Shown here one piece after another: positions 1 to 7,247 of a DNA stretch of 11,799 bases. Positions within the stretch are counted from its first letter, which is position 1. Every line of letters starts with the position of its first letter. The DNA comes from Bacteroidota bacterium (GTDB taxonomy: Bacteria > Bacteroidota > Ignavibacteria > UBA10030 > UBA8401), in assembly GCA_003456055.1 (NCBI GenBank), contig DMPG01000239.1:223-12021 (forward strand), written 5' to 3'. Under the pieces are notes generated by a model. That model was not told the origin of the DNA. It saw only the letters and a list, made by a program, of their open reading frames with translations, and made no database searches. The translations under genes and the position numbers were made by a program.

Positions 1-878
1 GAGGATATACCGTGCGAATGGTAAACCGAACAGGCAAAGCGGAGGTTCCCCAAGAAGTAGAAGTAGTTCAGGCAGATGTCTTGAATGGAATCAATGTAAC
101 AGAATCTGTTTCCGGTGCCTCCGTAATTTATCAATGTGTCAATCCACCGTACGATAAATGGCCCGAACAATTTCCGACGATGCAAACAAATATTTTAAAT
201 GCGGCCGCATCAGTGAAAGCAAAATTGGTTATTGGCGAGAATGTGTATATGTACGGCGATACGAATGGAAAAATAATTACTGAGGATCTTCCGTATGCTG
301 CATCAACGCGCAAAGGAAAAGTCCGCGCACAAATGGCGCTCGATGCTTTGCAGTCACACCGCGATGGAAAAGTAAGAGTCACGATCGGCCGCGGTTCGGA
401 TTTTTTTGGTCCCTATGTTTTTGGCTCTGCAATGGGAGATCGTCAATTCGGTTTTGCTTTGAAGGGTAAAAAAGTTTCGTTGACAGGAAACATCGATCTT
501 CCGCACTCCTTCACATATATCAATGATTTTGGTAAAGCATTAGTAACGCTTGCTGAAAATGAACGAAGCTTCGGTGAAGCGTGGCATGTTCCGAACGCTG
601 GGCCGTTCACGCAGCGGGAGTTTATTATAAAAGTTTTTAATGAATTAGAAAAAGAACCTTCCTACAGCAGTATGGGAAAACTAATGATGCAGATTGGCGG
701 TTTGTTCATCATGGAAGCACGAGAATCGGTGGAAATGATGTATGAGTTTGAAAAACCGTTCATAGTGGATTCGACAAAATTTGAAAAATCATTTGGATGG
801 AAAGCAACCGGAATAACCGAAGCAATCCGCGAAACGGTTCTCTGGTACAGACAGTACGACAAAAACAACCAAGACTGA
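1..878 (+). CDS. NAD-dependent epimerase/dehydratase-like protein (SDR superfamily), 5' end missing
   Basis: Atypical extended short-chain dehydrogenase/reductase, probably an NAD(P)-binding sugar-nucleotide or related epimerase/reductase; the substrate cannot be told. The frame is open to the left edge: codons before the GTG at 12 read G-Y-T-V-R-M-V-N-R, which fits the second Rossmann beta-strand of COG0451-type proteins (a '...GH.VRAVNRSGRA' stretch). The GTG at 12 is therefore not the true start, and the N-terminal GxxGxxG lies outside the window. Visible family features are a VxxxQADVLN segment (acidic residue contacting the adenine), the ENVYMYG strand and the FGP/HSFTYINDF segment typical of NAD-epimerases. 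The usual YxxxK catalytic pair is not intact: the aligned stretch reads TRKGKVRAQM, so Lys is kept but the Tyr is not. The gene ends with TGA at 876-878. It is followed by a 143-bp gap before the receptor gene, with no clear terminator. The family call is firm; the exact function is unknown. Confidence 0.8.
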   Translation, partial: GYTVRMVNRTGKAEVPQEVEVVQADVLNGINVTESVSGASVIYQCVNPPYDKWPEQFPTMQTNILNAAASVKAKLVIGENVYMYGDTNGKIITEDLPYAASTRKGKVRAQMALDALQSHRDGKVRVTIGRGSDFFGPYVFGSAMGDRQFGFALKGKKVSLTGNIDLPHSFTYINDFGKALVTLAENERSFGEAWHVPNAGPFTQREFIIKVFNELEKEPSYSSMGKLMMQIGGLFIMEARESVEMMYEFEKPFIVDSTKFEKSFGWKATGITEAIRETVLWYRQYDKNNQD

Positions 879-1021
879 ATAAATGATGTTTTGATCCGGA
901 TTACGTCGGTCAATGTAAAGGAATTGTTATTATTCGTTGGTTGATGCAACCGCTGCAGGCGTTTTCCGTAATGAAGACCGGCGTTGCGTCTCGACAAAAC
1001 TATCACCAATAAAAGAACATT
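879..1021. other. Intergenic region between epimerase and TonB receptor
   Basis: A 143-bp gap. It contains a small perfect hairpin, GGTTG-ATG-CAACC (939-951), with no T-run after it, so I do not call it a terminator. No convincing Bacteroidota-type promoter (TAnnTTTG) was found here. The receptor start has only a weak purine-rich stretch (AAAAGAA) upstream, as is common in Bacteroidota. Read-through from the epimerase gene is possible. Confidence 0.4.
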
Positions 1022-3574
1022 ATGAAGAAATTTATTTTCGCACTCACTTGTATTTATTCCATGCTCGATGCACAGGAAAAACCGTTCGGATCAATTGCCG
1101 GACAGCTTATTGATGGAACAACAAATCAACCGCTGGTTGGTGCAAATGTTGTCGTCATTGAACAATCAACAATCGGTGCGATTACAGACAATGATGGAAA
1201 TTTCACGATCAAAAACATCGCGGTGGGAGAATACAGCGTTCGCGCAACAATGGTAGGATATAAAAATACGATTCTCACAAATATCGTCGTTTCAACAGGG
1301 CGAAGTTCAAAAATAAAGATGAGGATGAATGAAGAAGCAGTTGAAGTGGGAGGGGTTGAAGTACGAGCGGATTACTTCAGCAGTGAGGGAAGCATCAGTA
1401 CCATTTCAACGATCGGATTGAATGCCGCTGAAGTGAAGCGATCTCCCGGTTCTGCGCTGGATATGCAGCGCATCGTACAGAATCTTCCGAGTGTGGCGAA
1501 CAGCAATGATCAATCCAACGAACTGATCGTCCGCGGCGGCTCGCCTGATGAGAACCTTACCATTATGGATCATATCGAAATCCCGACGACGAATCATTTC
1601 CCCAATCAATTCAACTCCGGTGGTCCGATCAATATGGTGAATGTCGATCTGATCGAAGATATTCGTTTTTCCACAGGGGGATTTCCGGCAAATTTTGGAG
1701 ATAAACTCTCGTCAGTGATGGATATTTCGCTGCGCGAAGGAGATAAGGAACGTTCCATTGCCGGAGAAGCGGCCGCACATTTTGCAGGAACGGGAGCCGT
1801 GTTTGAAGGAGGATTTGCAGATCAAAAAGGGACGTGGATATTTTCGGCGCGGCAAAGTTTTTTAGAAACGCTGGATAAGATCGTCGGTATCTCCTCACTT
1901 GGTATCACTGCGATCCCAAAATATTACGATCTGCAGGGAAAAGTGACCTACGAATTCTCTCCGTCACAAAAATTGATCATCAGCGGGATCTATGGCAACG
2001 ACATTATTTTGATCAACGGCGAGCCGGATGAGGAGAACGACCAGAAAAAATTTGTGAAAGATTCTACCGGAGTTGAGAATGTCGATGTGAAGACATCTCA
2101 GTTTGCCGTTGGAGCAACGTTGCGCTCCTTATTTGGAGCAGATGGATATTCGTTGTTCACCGTGTATATGCTTGGCAATCGGTATGATGTGAATGTTTCG
2201 GAAGATTTTATGTATCGGGAGTACGATGCGAATGGAGCGGTAACAAAATTCCAGAAATTATTATCAAATTCAACGTATGTCAACGATGCAACGGAACGAA
2301 TGCTCTGCGCAAAATACGATCTGTTATTCCATCTCTTCGATGATCACGAACTATCGGTCGGCGGACAAGCGGTGACAACAGAAAAATTTGTGAATAATGT
2401 CTATTTCAATTCCGATACACTGCGGTTCGATCTGAACCGCGACGGTGATTTTACCGATCCATACCCGTTGGATATTGATACATCGACATTTGCCAACGGA
2501 AGAATTAGAAATGCTCTTGGATTTGGCGATGAGTATAAGTTCGGAGGATATGTCAGCGATAAATTTTTGATCACCGATAAACTTTCTGCCACGATTGGTC
2601 TGCGGTATGATTACTTCACATATTCCCAAAAAGGGAATTGGAGTCCGAGAGCCAGCATGTCGTACGAGTTGATTCCGCTGACGACAAAATTGAACTTTGC
2701 GTACGGTGAGTATTATCAGACCCTTTCGCTGCCGCAATATGGAGACAATATCGGCGGGTCAACAAATCGCAGTTTGGATAACTCGCATGCAAGACATTTT
2801 GTTGTCGGAATAGAACACATTCTGGATGAAGGATTAAAAGCGACACTGGAGGCATACCGTAAATCGTACGATCATATTGCAGTGAACGAACAGTTCATAC
2901 GATCTGCAGACAAAACATTTCGCTCGGACAAACGATTGAGCAACGGTGAAAGAGTTTCGCAGGGGATTGAGCTGTTCATTCAACAGAAACAGGTAGAAGG
3001 ATTCTACGGGACGTTCTCACTTTCATATTCCAGCACCGTAACAAAAGATCCGCGGGAGAATATTTCCGGACTGCCGCCGATCAATGTCGGAGAGTATTCT
3101 TCTGATTATGATTTTCCATTTTTGTTGACCATCGTAGCCGGAAAAACCGTGAAAGATGTCCGTGCGACATTGAATGAATCGCCCTTCTTTGTCAAATATC
3201 CCAGTTACATTCTACCGTTATCGGATGATATGGAGTTCAGTTTTCGTTTTCGCTATTCCAGCGGACGACCGTTTACGCCAAGAGTATTTACACCGTATAT
3301 TCAGCGCAGGGAAGGGACTATCACTTGGTCAAAAGGAGTGTGGGAAGATGGAGCGCAGATCAACTCAGCTCGTTATCCGGATTACCATCGTCTTGATCTG
3401 CAATGGATCAATCGATGGCATAATGAAGGGTACAATATCGTGATGATCGTTGCACTGCAAAATGTGTACAATCGTGCGAATGTTGCAGGATATCAATATG
3501 TTTCCGACGGAACGAGAAATACGATCTACCAATTCTCATTCTTTCCAGTGGTTGGAGCGAGTGTAGAATTTTAG
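1022..3574 (+). CDS. TonB-dependent outer-membrane receptor with CarboxypepD_reg-like N-terminal domain
   Basis: An 850-residue, full-length TonB-dependent receptor: a 22-strand-type barrel taking up a substrate (siderophore, peptide or glycan) through the outer membrane using TonB-ExbBD energy. Residues 1-17 or so form a signal peptide (MKKFIFALTCIYSM..). Residues ~23-108 are a carboxypeptidase-regulatory-like beta-sandwich, shown by GSIAGQLIDGTTNQPLVGA, then TDNDGNF, then GYKNTIL. This domain is typical of Bacteroidota receptors. Residues ~130-235 are the plug, with a Q-x-LPSVA segment, IVRGGSPDENL and a GGFPANFGDKLSSVMDI stretch. The rest is beta-barrel, ending in an aromatic residue (..VGASVEF), the expected BAM recognition signal. 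Residues 470-479 form a DxNxDGDxxD loop resembling a calcium site. No SusD partner or other uptake gene adjoins it, so the substrate is not inferable. The start is the ATG that gives the signal peptide. A bidirectional terminator follows 6 bp after the stop. Confidence 0.93.
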   Translation: MKKFIFALTCIYSMLDAQEKPFGSIAGQLIDGTTNQPLVGANVVVIEQSTIGAITDNDGNFTIKNIAVGEYSVRATMVGYKNTILTNIVVSTGRSSKIKMRMNEEAVEVGGVEVRADYFSSEGSISTISTIGLNAAEVKRSPGSALDMQRIVQNLPSVANSNDQSNELIVRGGSPDENLTIMDHIEIPTTNHFPNQFNSGGPINMVNVDLIEDIRFSTGGFPANFGDKLSSVMDISLREGDKERSIAGEAAAHFAGTGAVFEGGFADQKGTWIFSARQSFLETLDKIVGISSLGITAIPKYYDLQGKVTYEFSPSQKLIISGIYGNDIILINGEPDEENDQKKFVKDSTGVENVDVKTSQFAVGATLRSLFGADGYSLFTVYMLGNRYDVNVSEDFMYREYDANGAVTKFQKLLSNSTYVNDATERMLCAKYDLLFHLFDDHELSVGGQAVTTEKFVNNVYFNSDTLRFDLNRDGDFTDPYPLDIDTSTFANGRIRNALGFGDEYKFGGYVSDKFLITDKLSATIGLRYDYFTYSQKGNWSPRASMSYELIPLTTKLNFAYGEYYQTLSLPQYGDNIGGSTNRSLDNSHARHFVVGIEHILDEGLKATLEAYRKSYDHIAVNEQFIRSADKTFRSDKRLSNGERVSQGIELFIQQKQVEGFYGTFSLSYSSTVTKDPRENISGLPPINVGEYSSDYDFPFLLTIVAGKTVKDVRATLNESPFFVKYPSYILPLSDDMEFSFRFRYSSGRPFTPRVFTPYIQRREGTITWSKGVWEDGAQINSARYPDYHRLDLQWINRWHNEGYNIVMIVALQNVYNRANVAGYQYVSDGTRNTIYQFSFFPVVGASVEF

Positions 3575-3580
3575 AAATAA

Positions 3581-3611
3581 AAAACCCGAAAGAGATTTTC
3601 TTTCGGGTTTT
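3581..3611. terminator. Bidirectional intrinsic terminator between TonB receptor and mscL
   Basis: A perfect 13-bp inverted repeat: AAAACCCGAAAGA (3581-3593), loop GATTT, TCTTTCGGGTTTT (3599-3611). T-runs occur on both strands: TTTTT on plus at the 3' arm, and the complement of AAATAAAAAA on minus. It sits 6 bp after the receptor stop and about 20 bp after the mscL stop, so it can end both converging transcripts. Confidence 0.93.
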
Positions 3612-3629
3612 TAACACAATCGTTAGCCC

Positions 3630-3926
3630 TTATTTTATTGCTGCATCTTCTTTTAAGATAAATTTTGTGAATGTAAAAACGATGTACGCAACGATAACAA
3701 AATCGATTGTAGCGCCTAGCCAATGGCCAAGTGCAAATTTCAACGGTCCCAATTCCAGCACCCACGTTTGCCAGGCGCCTTGCGGAATAAAAATTCCGAT
3801 GAACGGCATGATCAGATCTGATACGGTCGCCGTAACAAATGCGTTTACTTTTCCTCCGATCACAACAGCGATAGCAAGTCCGATGACGCCGTATTTTTGG
3901 AGGAATGCCATAAATTCTTTAAGCAT
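3630..3926 (-). CDS. mscL: Short MscL-family large-conductance mechanosensitive channel
   Basis: Inner-membrane osmotic release channel that opens when membrane tension rises. The 98-residue protein has an amphipathic N-terminus (MLKEFMAFLQKYG), TM1 at about residues 13-37 with the family pattern LAIAVVIGG..NAF..ATVSDLIMP, a short periplasmic loop, and TM2 at about 66-90 (ATIDFVIVAYIVFTF). It stops seven or so residues after TM2, so it lacks the cytoplasmic C-terminal helix bundle of the E. coli protein (136 aa). In an ungapped alignment with E. coli MscL, Asp18 corresponds to Gly16 and Gly22, a gating-sensitive pore residue, to Ala20, while Gly26 is kept (Gly24). The Shine-Dalgarno is AAGGAAAA just upstream. 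It lies 18 bp after the stop of the DUF3078 gene on the same strand, so it is likely the second gene of a two-gene transcript that ends at the 3581-3611 terminator. The family call is strong; channel behaviour without the bundle is inference. Confidence 0.88.
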   Translation of the reverse strand: MLKEFMAFLQKYGVIGLAIAVVIGGKVNAFVTATVSDLIMPFIGIFIPQGAWQTWVLELGPLKFALGHWLGATIDFVIVAYIVFTFTKFILKEDAAIK

Positions 3927-3944
3927 ATAGTTTTTCCTTTTCGT

Positions 3945-4790
3945 TTATAACAATGTGTATGTAAGTCCCATTGCGAGAGATTGTTTCACCTGTGTTCGCG
4001 CAGTAATATTTGCGTCGTTGATGAACTGAACGTTCAAATTCACCGAGATATAAGTGCTCACTTTTGCAACGATCGTATTGTTGCTTCGTACGATGACACG
4101 GTCTATCTTATTGAACGCAGAGAACATTTCTAATTTTGTGGTGAAAAGAATATTTTCCTCAAACTGCCATTCGGCATCAGTCACCGATTCTAAACCGCCT
4201 TCAACTTTGGATGTTTCAATGGTCGGAGTTGTTTTTGTATCGTCAGCATATCCCTGTGCCGCAGAAAAAACTTCACGGACAGCAGCACCAAGACGGGTCT
4301 TTACCTGAGCAATTGGCTGGTAACCGATACCAACAGCCTGTGTCAGATACATCGGATCGAATCCGCCGGATGTTTTTGCTTTGGTTCCCGCAACATCATC
4401 ATATTTGAATCCATCGGCAAATTGTGATTTGAATGTTGCTGATGCGTATGGATTGACATGCGTTCCCATTTTATACGTGAGCACGCTTTCAAATTCTAGT
4501 TTATCATCGGTCTTGCGTAATCCTTTTGATCCGAGTCTTGTTTGACCGTATGCGATCTTGTAGGTGTTACTCCAATTCGTCATCTCAACATCCCGTACGG
4601 ATTTTCCGTCGATCGTTATTGTGTAGGCAAGCGCATTTTCGCCTCCTTGCGCCCAATCAGTGTAGGACATTTGTGTCAGAAGCAATCCTGAAACGAGAGA
4701 ATGCTTCCACTCTGATGGTTGATTGGTCGAATCTGATTGTGCGATTCCAAAAGAACAAATTGTCAATAGAATTAACAGAAGATTTTTCAT
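3945..4790 (-). CDS. DUF3078 family outer-membrane protein
   Basis: A 281-residue predicted outer-membrane beta-barrel protein of unknown function. It starts with a signal peptide (MKNLLLILLTICSFGIAQ, cleavage near residues 17-18). Close to the mature N-terminus is the DUF3078 hallmark: a 'xSxxDWAQGGEN' stretch around residues 42-52, matching the family's '(S/T)nWaaGGeN'. The remainder alternates polar and hydrophobic residues in strand-like blocks (YKIAYGQTRLG, FESVLTYKMG, VSTYISVNLNVQFI), and the protein ends with a hydrophobic strand and Leu. DUF3078 proteins are found largely in Bacteroidota and relatives; no biochemical role is established that I know of. A GGAGA Shine-Dalgarno precedes the ATG by a few bases. 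Upstream (4791-4900) is AT-rich and follows the cold-shock terminator, so a separate promoter is expected. It is probably co-transcribed with mscL downstream. Confidence 0.82.
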   Translation of the reverse strand: MKNLLLILLTICSFGIAQSDSTNQPSEWKHSLVSGLLLTQMSYTDWAQGGENALAYTITIDGKSVRDVEMTNWSNTYKIAYGQTRLGSKGLRKTDDKLEFESVLTYKMGTHVNPYASATFKSQFADGFKYDDVAGTKAKTSGGFDPMYLTQAVGIGYQPIAQVKTRLGAAVREVFSAAQGYADDTKTTPTIETSKVEGGLESVTDAEWQFEENILFTTKLEMFSAFNKIDRVIVRSNNTIVAKVSTYISVNLNVQFINDANITARTQVKQSLAMGLTYTLL

Positions 4791-4900
4791 AGCTCTCCGC
4801 AGAAGTGAATAAATTATTTAAATGGGTTACAGTAAACAGGAAGAATATACTTTTTCATTTCTATTAAAACATTAAAAAAATTCATAACGGGGATTATTTT
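4791..4900 (-). promoter_or_regulatory. AT-rich upstream region of the DUF3078-mscL pair
   Basis: A non-coding stretch between the cold-shock terminator and the DUF3078 start. On the minus strand it holds several T-rich stretches and a TATATT hexamer (around 4848) that could serve as a -10, but no well-spaced partner element is evident. A promoter is expected here because a terminator lies just upstream, but its exact position is not resolved. Confidence 0.3.
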
Positions 4901-4934
4901 TAAAAACAAGAAACCCTCGTTAAAGACGAGGGTT
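4901..4934 (-). terminator. Intrinsic terminator of the cold-shock gene
   Basis: A 9-bp perfect inverted repeat, AACCCTCGT (4912-4920) / ACGAGGGTT (4926-4934), with loop TAAAG. On the minus strand it is followed by TCTTGTTTTT. It lies about 20 bp past the csp stop codon. Confidence 0.88.
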
Positions 4935-4955
4935 CGTGTAACCGTAAGAACGTTG

Positions 4956-5156
4956 TTACACTTTCGATACGTTCGCTGCCTGAAGTCCTTTTGGTCCCTT
5001 TTCAACTTCAAATTGAACCTTATCGCCTTGATTCAGCGTTTTGTAACCGTCTCCAACAACAGTTTTATAATGAACGAAGACATCTTCACCGTTTTCACGG
5101 GAGATGAAACCGTACCCCTTAGCGTTGTTGAACCATTTCACGGTTCCTGTTTCCAT
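4956..5156 (-). CDS. Cold-shock domain protein (CspA family)
   Basis: A 66-residue single cold-shock-domain protein that binds single-stranded RNA/DNA, acting as an RNA chaperone and, in studied members, a transcription antiterminator. It begins [21 protein letters not shown]1 is K13-G-Y-G-F-I18 and RNP2 is V26-F-V-H-Y30, with Tyr instead of the commoner Phe at the end. The hydrophobic core and the C-terminal QAANVSKV match the family, and length is standard. Shine-Dalgarno AGGAG lies 6 bases before the ATG. About 220 bases of leader separate it from a plausible Bacteroidota-type promoter (5385-5416), consistent with the long leaders of temperature-regulated csp genes. A terminator-like hairpin lies inside the leader (5181-5207) and a strong terminator follows the gene. 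Which csp paralogue it is cannot be said, so no symbol is given. Confidence 0.95.
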   Translation of the reverse strand: METGTVKWFNNAKGYGFISRENGEDVFVHYKTVVGDGYKTLNQGDKVQFEVEKGPKGLQAANVSKV

Positions 5157-5384
5157 AGGGTGCTCCTATTAGTTGTTACGAAAAACCCCACTGAGACGCT
5201 AGTGAGGAACACCGGCATTGGTGCCACTTTATTGCATTCCGATTAGTAAAATCGAAATTTTGTGTTTGCCGATCCTCTGCTGTTCAGTTGAATTTATTCT
5301 GACCATCAGGAGCGCATAACAACCCCGCAGTTTGAATACGAGGGCATTTCAAGTGCATCAACGGTGTTACTGTTAATTGCAAAG
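5157..5384 (-). promoter_or_regulatory. Long 5' leader of the cold-shock gene
   Basis: About 220 bases of non-coding RNA leader between the predicted promoter and the csp ATG. It contains a hairpin followed by a U-run (5181-5207). Just before that are two mutually exclusive short hairpins, CACC..GGTG (5210-5223) and GGCA..TGCC (5214-5225). Long leaders that refold with temperature are known for E. coli cspA; whether this one does so is inference. Confidence 0.5.
5181..5207 (-). terminator. Terminator-like hairpin within the csp leader (possible attenuator)
   Basis: On the minus strand the RNA reads CCUCACU, loop AGCGUCUC, AGUGGGG, then UUUUU. The 7-bp stem includes one U-G wobble and is followed directly by a five-U run, about 25 bases before the csp start codon. 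It has the form of an intrinsic terminator, but its position implies conditional termination or only a structural role. Confidence 0.45.
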
Positions 5385-5416
5385 CAAAAATAGAGTGTTT
5401 AGAATTTAGACGCAAG
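5385..5416 (-). promoter_or_regulatory. Candidate Bacteroidota-type promoter for csp
   Basis: On the minus strand, CTTG (5416-5413) is followed after 20 bases by TATTTTTG (5392-5385). This matches the Bacteroidota -33 TTTG / -7 TAnnTTTG consensus, with full identity at the -7 element and one mismatch in the -33 element. The predicted transcription start is near 5378. Confidence 0.5.
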
Positions 5417-5426
5417 TGATATTTTT

Positions 5427-5467
5427 GTTGTGTGACGGCGGTGGAGTTGATCCCGCCGTCACAACAA
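5427..5467 (-). terminator. GC-rich hairpin downstream of glnB
   Basis: A 10-bp perfect GC-rich stem, GTGACGGCGG (5432-5441) / CCGCCGTCAC (5453-5462), extended across a 2-base bulge by GTTG/CAAC-type pairs. It lies 14 bp after the glnB stop and just upstream of the csp promoter. It lacks a clear U-run on the minus strand (ACAACAAAAAT follows), so it is either a weak or non-canonical terminator or a 3'-end stabiliser. Confidence 0.55.
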
Positions 5468-5475
5468 TTTCCACA

Positions 5476-5911
<436 letters not shown>

Positions 5912-7195
5912 TTATTTTTTGAAATCGGGATATGCTTCCATTCCATGCTCGCCGATATCCAATCCCTCATACTCTTCTTTTTCGGAAACACGGATTCCCA
6001 TCGTTATTTTTATCAGGTACCAAACAATGTATGATACAACAAATGTGAATGTTCCAACAGCTGCAATACCAGTCAATTGAGAAACTAATAATGTAGTTCC
6101 GCCACCGAAAAACAATCCGTTTCCGGTTGTGTTTGGAATAAATTGATCCTGTGCGAATAAACCGACGCAAATCGTACCAAAAACACCATTGGCAAGGTGA
6201 ACAGCAAGTGCCCCGACAGGATCATCTATTTTTAATTTGTCAAATCCAATCACTGCAAACACGACAATGATTCCGGCAATTGCGCCGATGATCAGTGAGC
6301 TTTCTACACTGATATATGCACATGATGCAGTCACTGCTACAAGTCCGGCAAGAAGTCCGTTGATCGTCATACTCAGATCTGGTTTACCAAGAACAACCCA
6401 TGCAACGATTGTTGATGTTAGAATTCCAGCAATACCGGCACTGTTTGTTGTAATGATGATCCTTGAAATCGCTTCCGGATCAGCCGCCATTGTGCTTCCA
6501 GGATTAAAACCGAACCAACCCAGCCAAAGAACCAATGCTCCGGTTACCGCGGAAGTCATGTTATGTCCCGGAATTGGATTGACCTTTCCATCTTTGAATT
6601 TTCCAATACGCGGTCCAAGAACAAGAACACCGGCTAATGCGGCCCAGCCGCCAACGGAATGGACAACAGTCGATCCTGCAAAATCCCAGAATCCCATGCT
6701 TGCCAGCCACCCGCCCCCCCAGATCCAATGTCCAGTGACCGGGTACATGACAGCAACAAGGACGAAAGAGAATACAATGAATGAAATATATTTAATTCGT
6801 TCTGCAACTGCACCGGATACAATGGTAGCCGCAGTTCCTGCAAACACCAATTGAAAAAAGAACTTAGCAAGAAGCGGTACAGTTGCCCAGCTCATTGCTG
6901 AATACACCCCGCTGTAGGCATCACCGGTTGCAGGGCTATTATCCGCACCATGGATACCGAATAATCCTTCCAGACCGATTAATCCTGTACCATTTCCGAA
7001 CATCAAACCCCATCCAATTGCCCAGAATGCGAGTGAAGAAATTGCAAAGACGATAAAATTCTTTGAAAGGATGTTCACGGTGTTTTTTGAACGAGCGAAT
7101 CCTGATTCAACCAATGCGAATCCCAGGTTCATGAAGAACACAAGCATTCCGGTGATGAGGACCCAAAGGGTATCGACGATTACTTTTGTTTCCAT
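5912..7195 (-). CDS. amt: Ammonium transporter (Amt/AmtB family)
   Basis: An 11-helix inner-membrane channel, acting as a trimer, that deprotonates NH4+ and conducts NH3. With the ATG at 7195 it has 427 residues. Family residues are all visible: the Phe gate F118 (QLVFAG) and second gate phenylalanine F230 (WFGFNPGS, with S234), the periplasmic site tryptophan W159 (HWIWGGGW), D171 and the first twin histidine H179 (DFAGSTVVHSVGG), and the second twin histidine H333 (VGALAVHLANGVFGT). The C-terminal tail that contacts P-II is present (VSEKEEYEGLDIGEHGMEAYPDF). I chose ATG 7195 over the upstream GTG at 7201 because AGGAG (7209-7205) is 9 bases from the ATG but only 3 from the GTG. It lies 52 bp after the porin stop and 97 bp before glnB, all on one strand with no terminator between. 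A seven-G run (6714-6720) encodes the glycines beside W159. Confidence 0.97.
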   Translation of the reverse strand: METKVIVDTLWVLITGMLVFFMNLGFALVESGFARSKNTVNILSKNFIVFAISSLAFWAIGWGLMFGNGTGLIGLEGLFGIHGADNSPATGDAYSGVYSAMSWATVPLLAKFFFQLVFAGTAATIVSGAVAERIKYISFIVFSFVLVAVMYPVTGHWIWGGGWLASMGFWDFAGSTVVHSVGGWAALAGVLVLGPRIGKFKDGKVNPIPGHNMTSAVTGALVLWLGWFGFNPGSTMAADPEAISRIIITTNSAGIAGILTSTIVAWVVLGKPDLSMTINGLLAGLVAVTASCAYISVESSLIIGAIAGIIVVFAVIGFDKLKIDDPVGALAVHLANGVFGTICVGLFAQDQFIPNTTGNGLFFGGGTTLLVSQLTGIAAVGTFTFVVSYIVWYLIKITMGIRVSEKEEYEGLDIGEHGMEAYPDFKK

Positions 7196-7247
7196 ATACA
7201 CAAACTCCTTATGTTAAAAGAAATACTGTTGAACGGTTGAAAAAAGA

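Noticed and set aside
939..951. GGTTG-ATG-CAACC hairpin after the epimerase gene as a terminator
   Set aside because: The stem is only 5 bp with a 3-base loop, and no T-run follows.
2351..2737. 128-residue minus-strand frame inside the TonB receptor gene
   Set aside because: It is a shadow of a well-supported receptor reading frame, with no motif or ribosome site.
6237..6854. 205-residue open frame on the plus strand opposite amt
   Set aside because: It is antisense to a fully conserved Amt protein, has a low-complexity Thr/Pro/Ala composition typical of the complement of membrane-protein codons, and no Shine-Dalgarno or known motif.
7196..7201. GTG start for amt at 7201
   Set aside because: It is only 3 bases from AGGAG; the ATG at 7195 has 9-base spacing.
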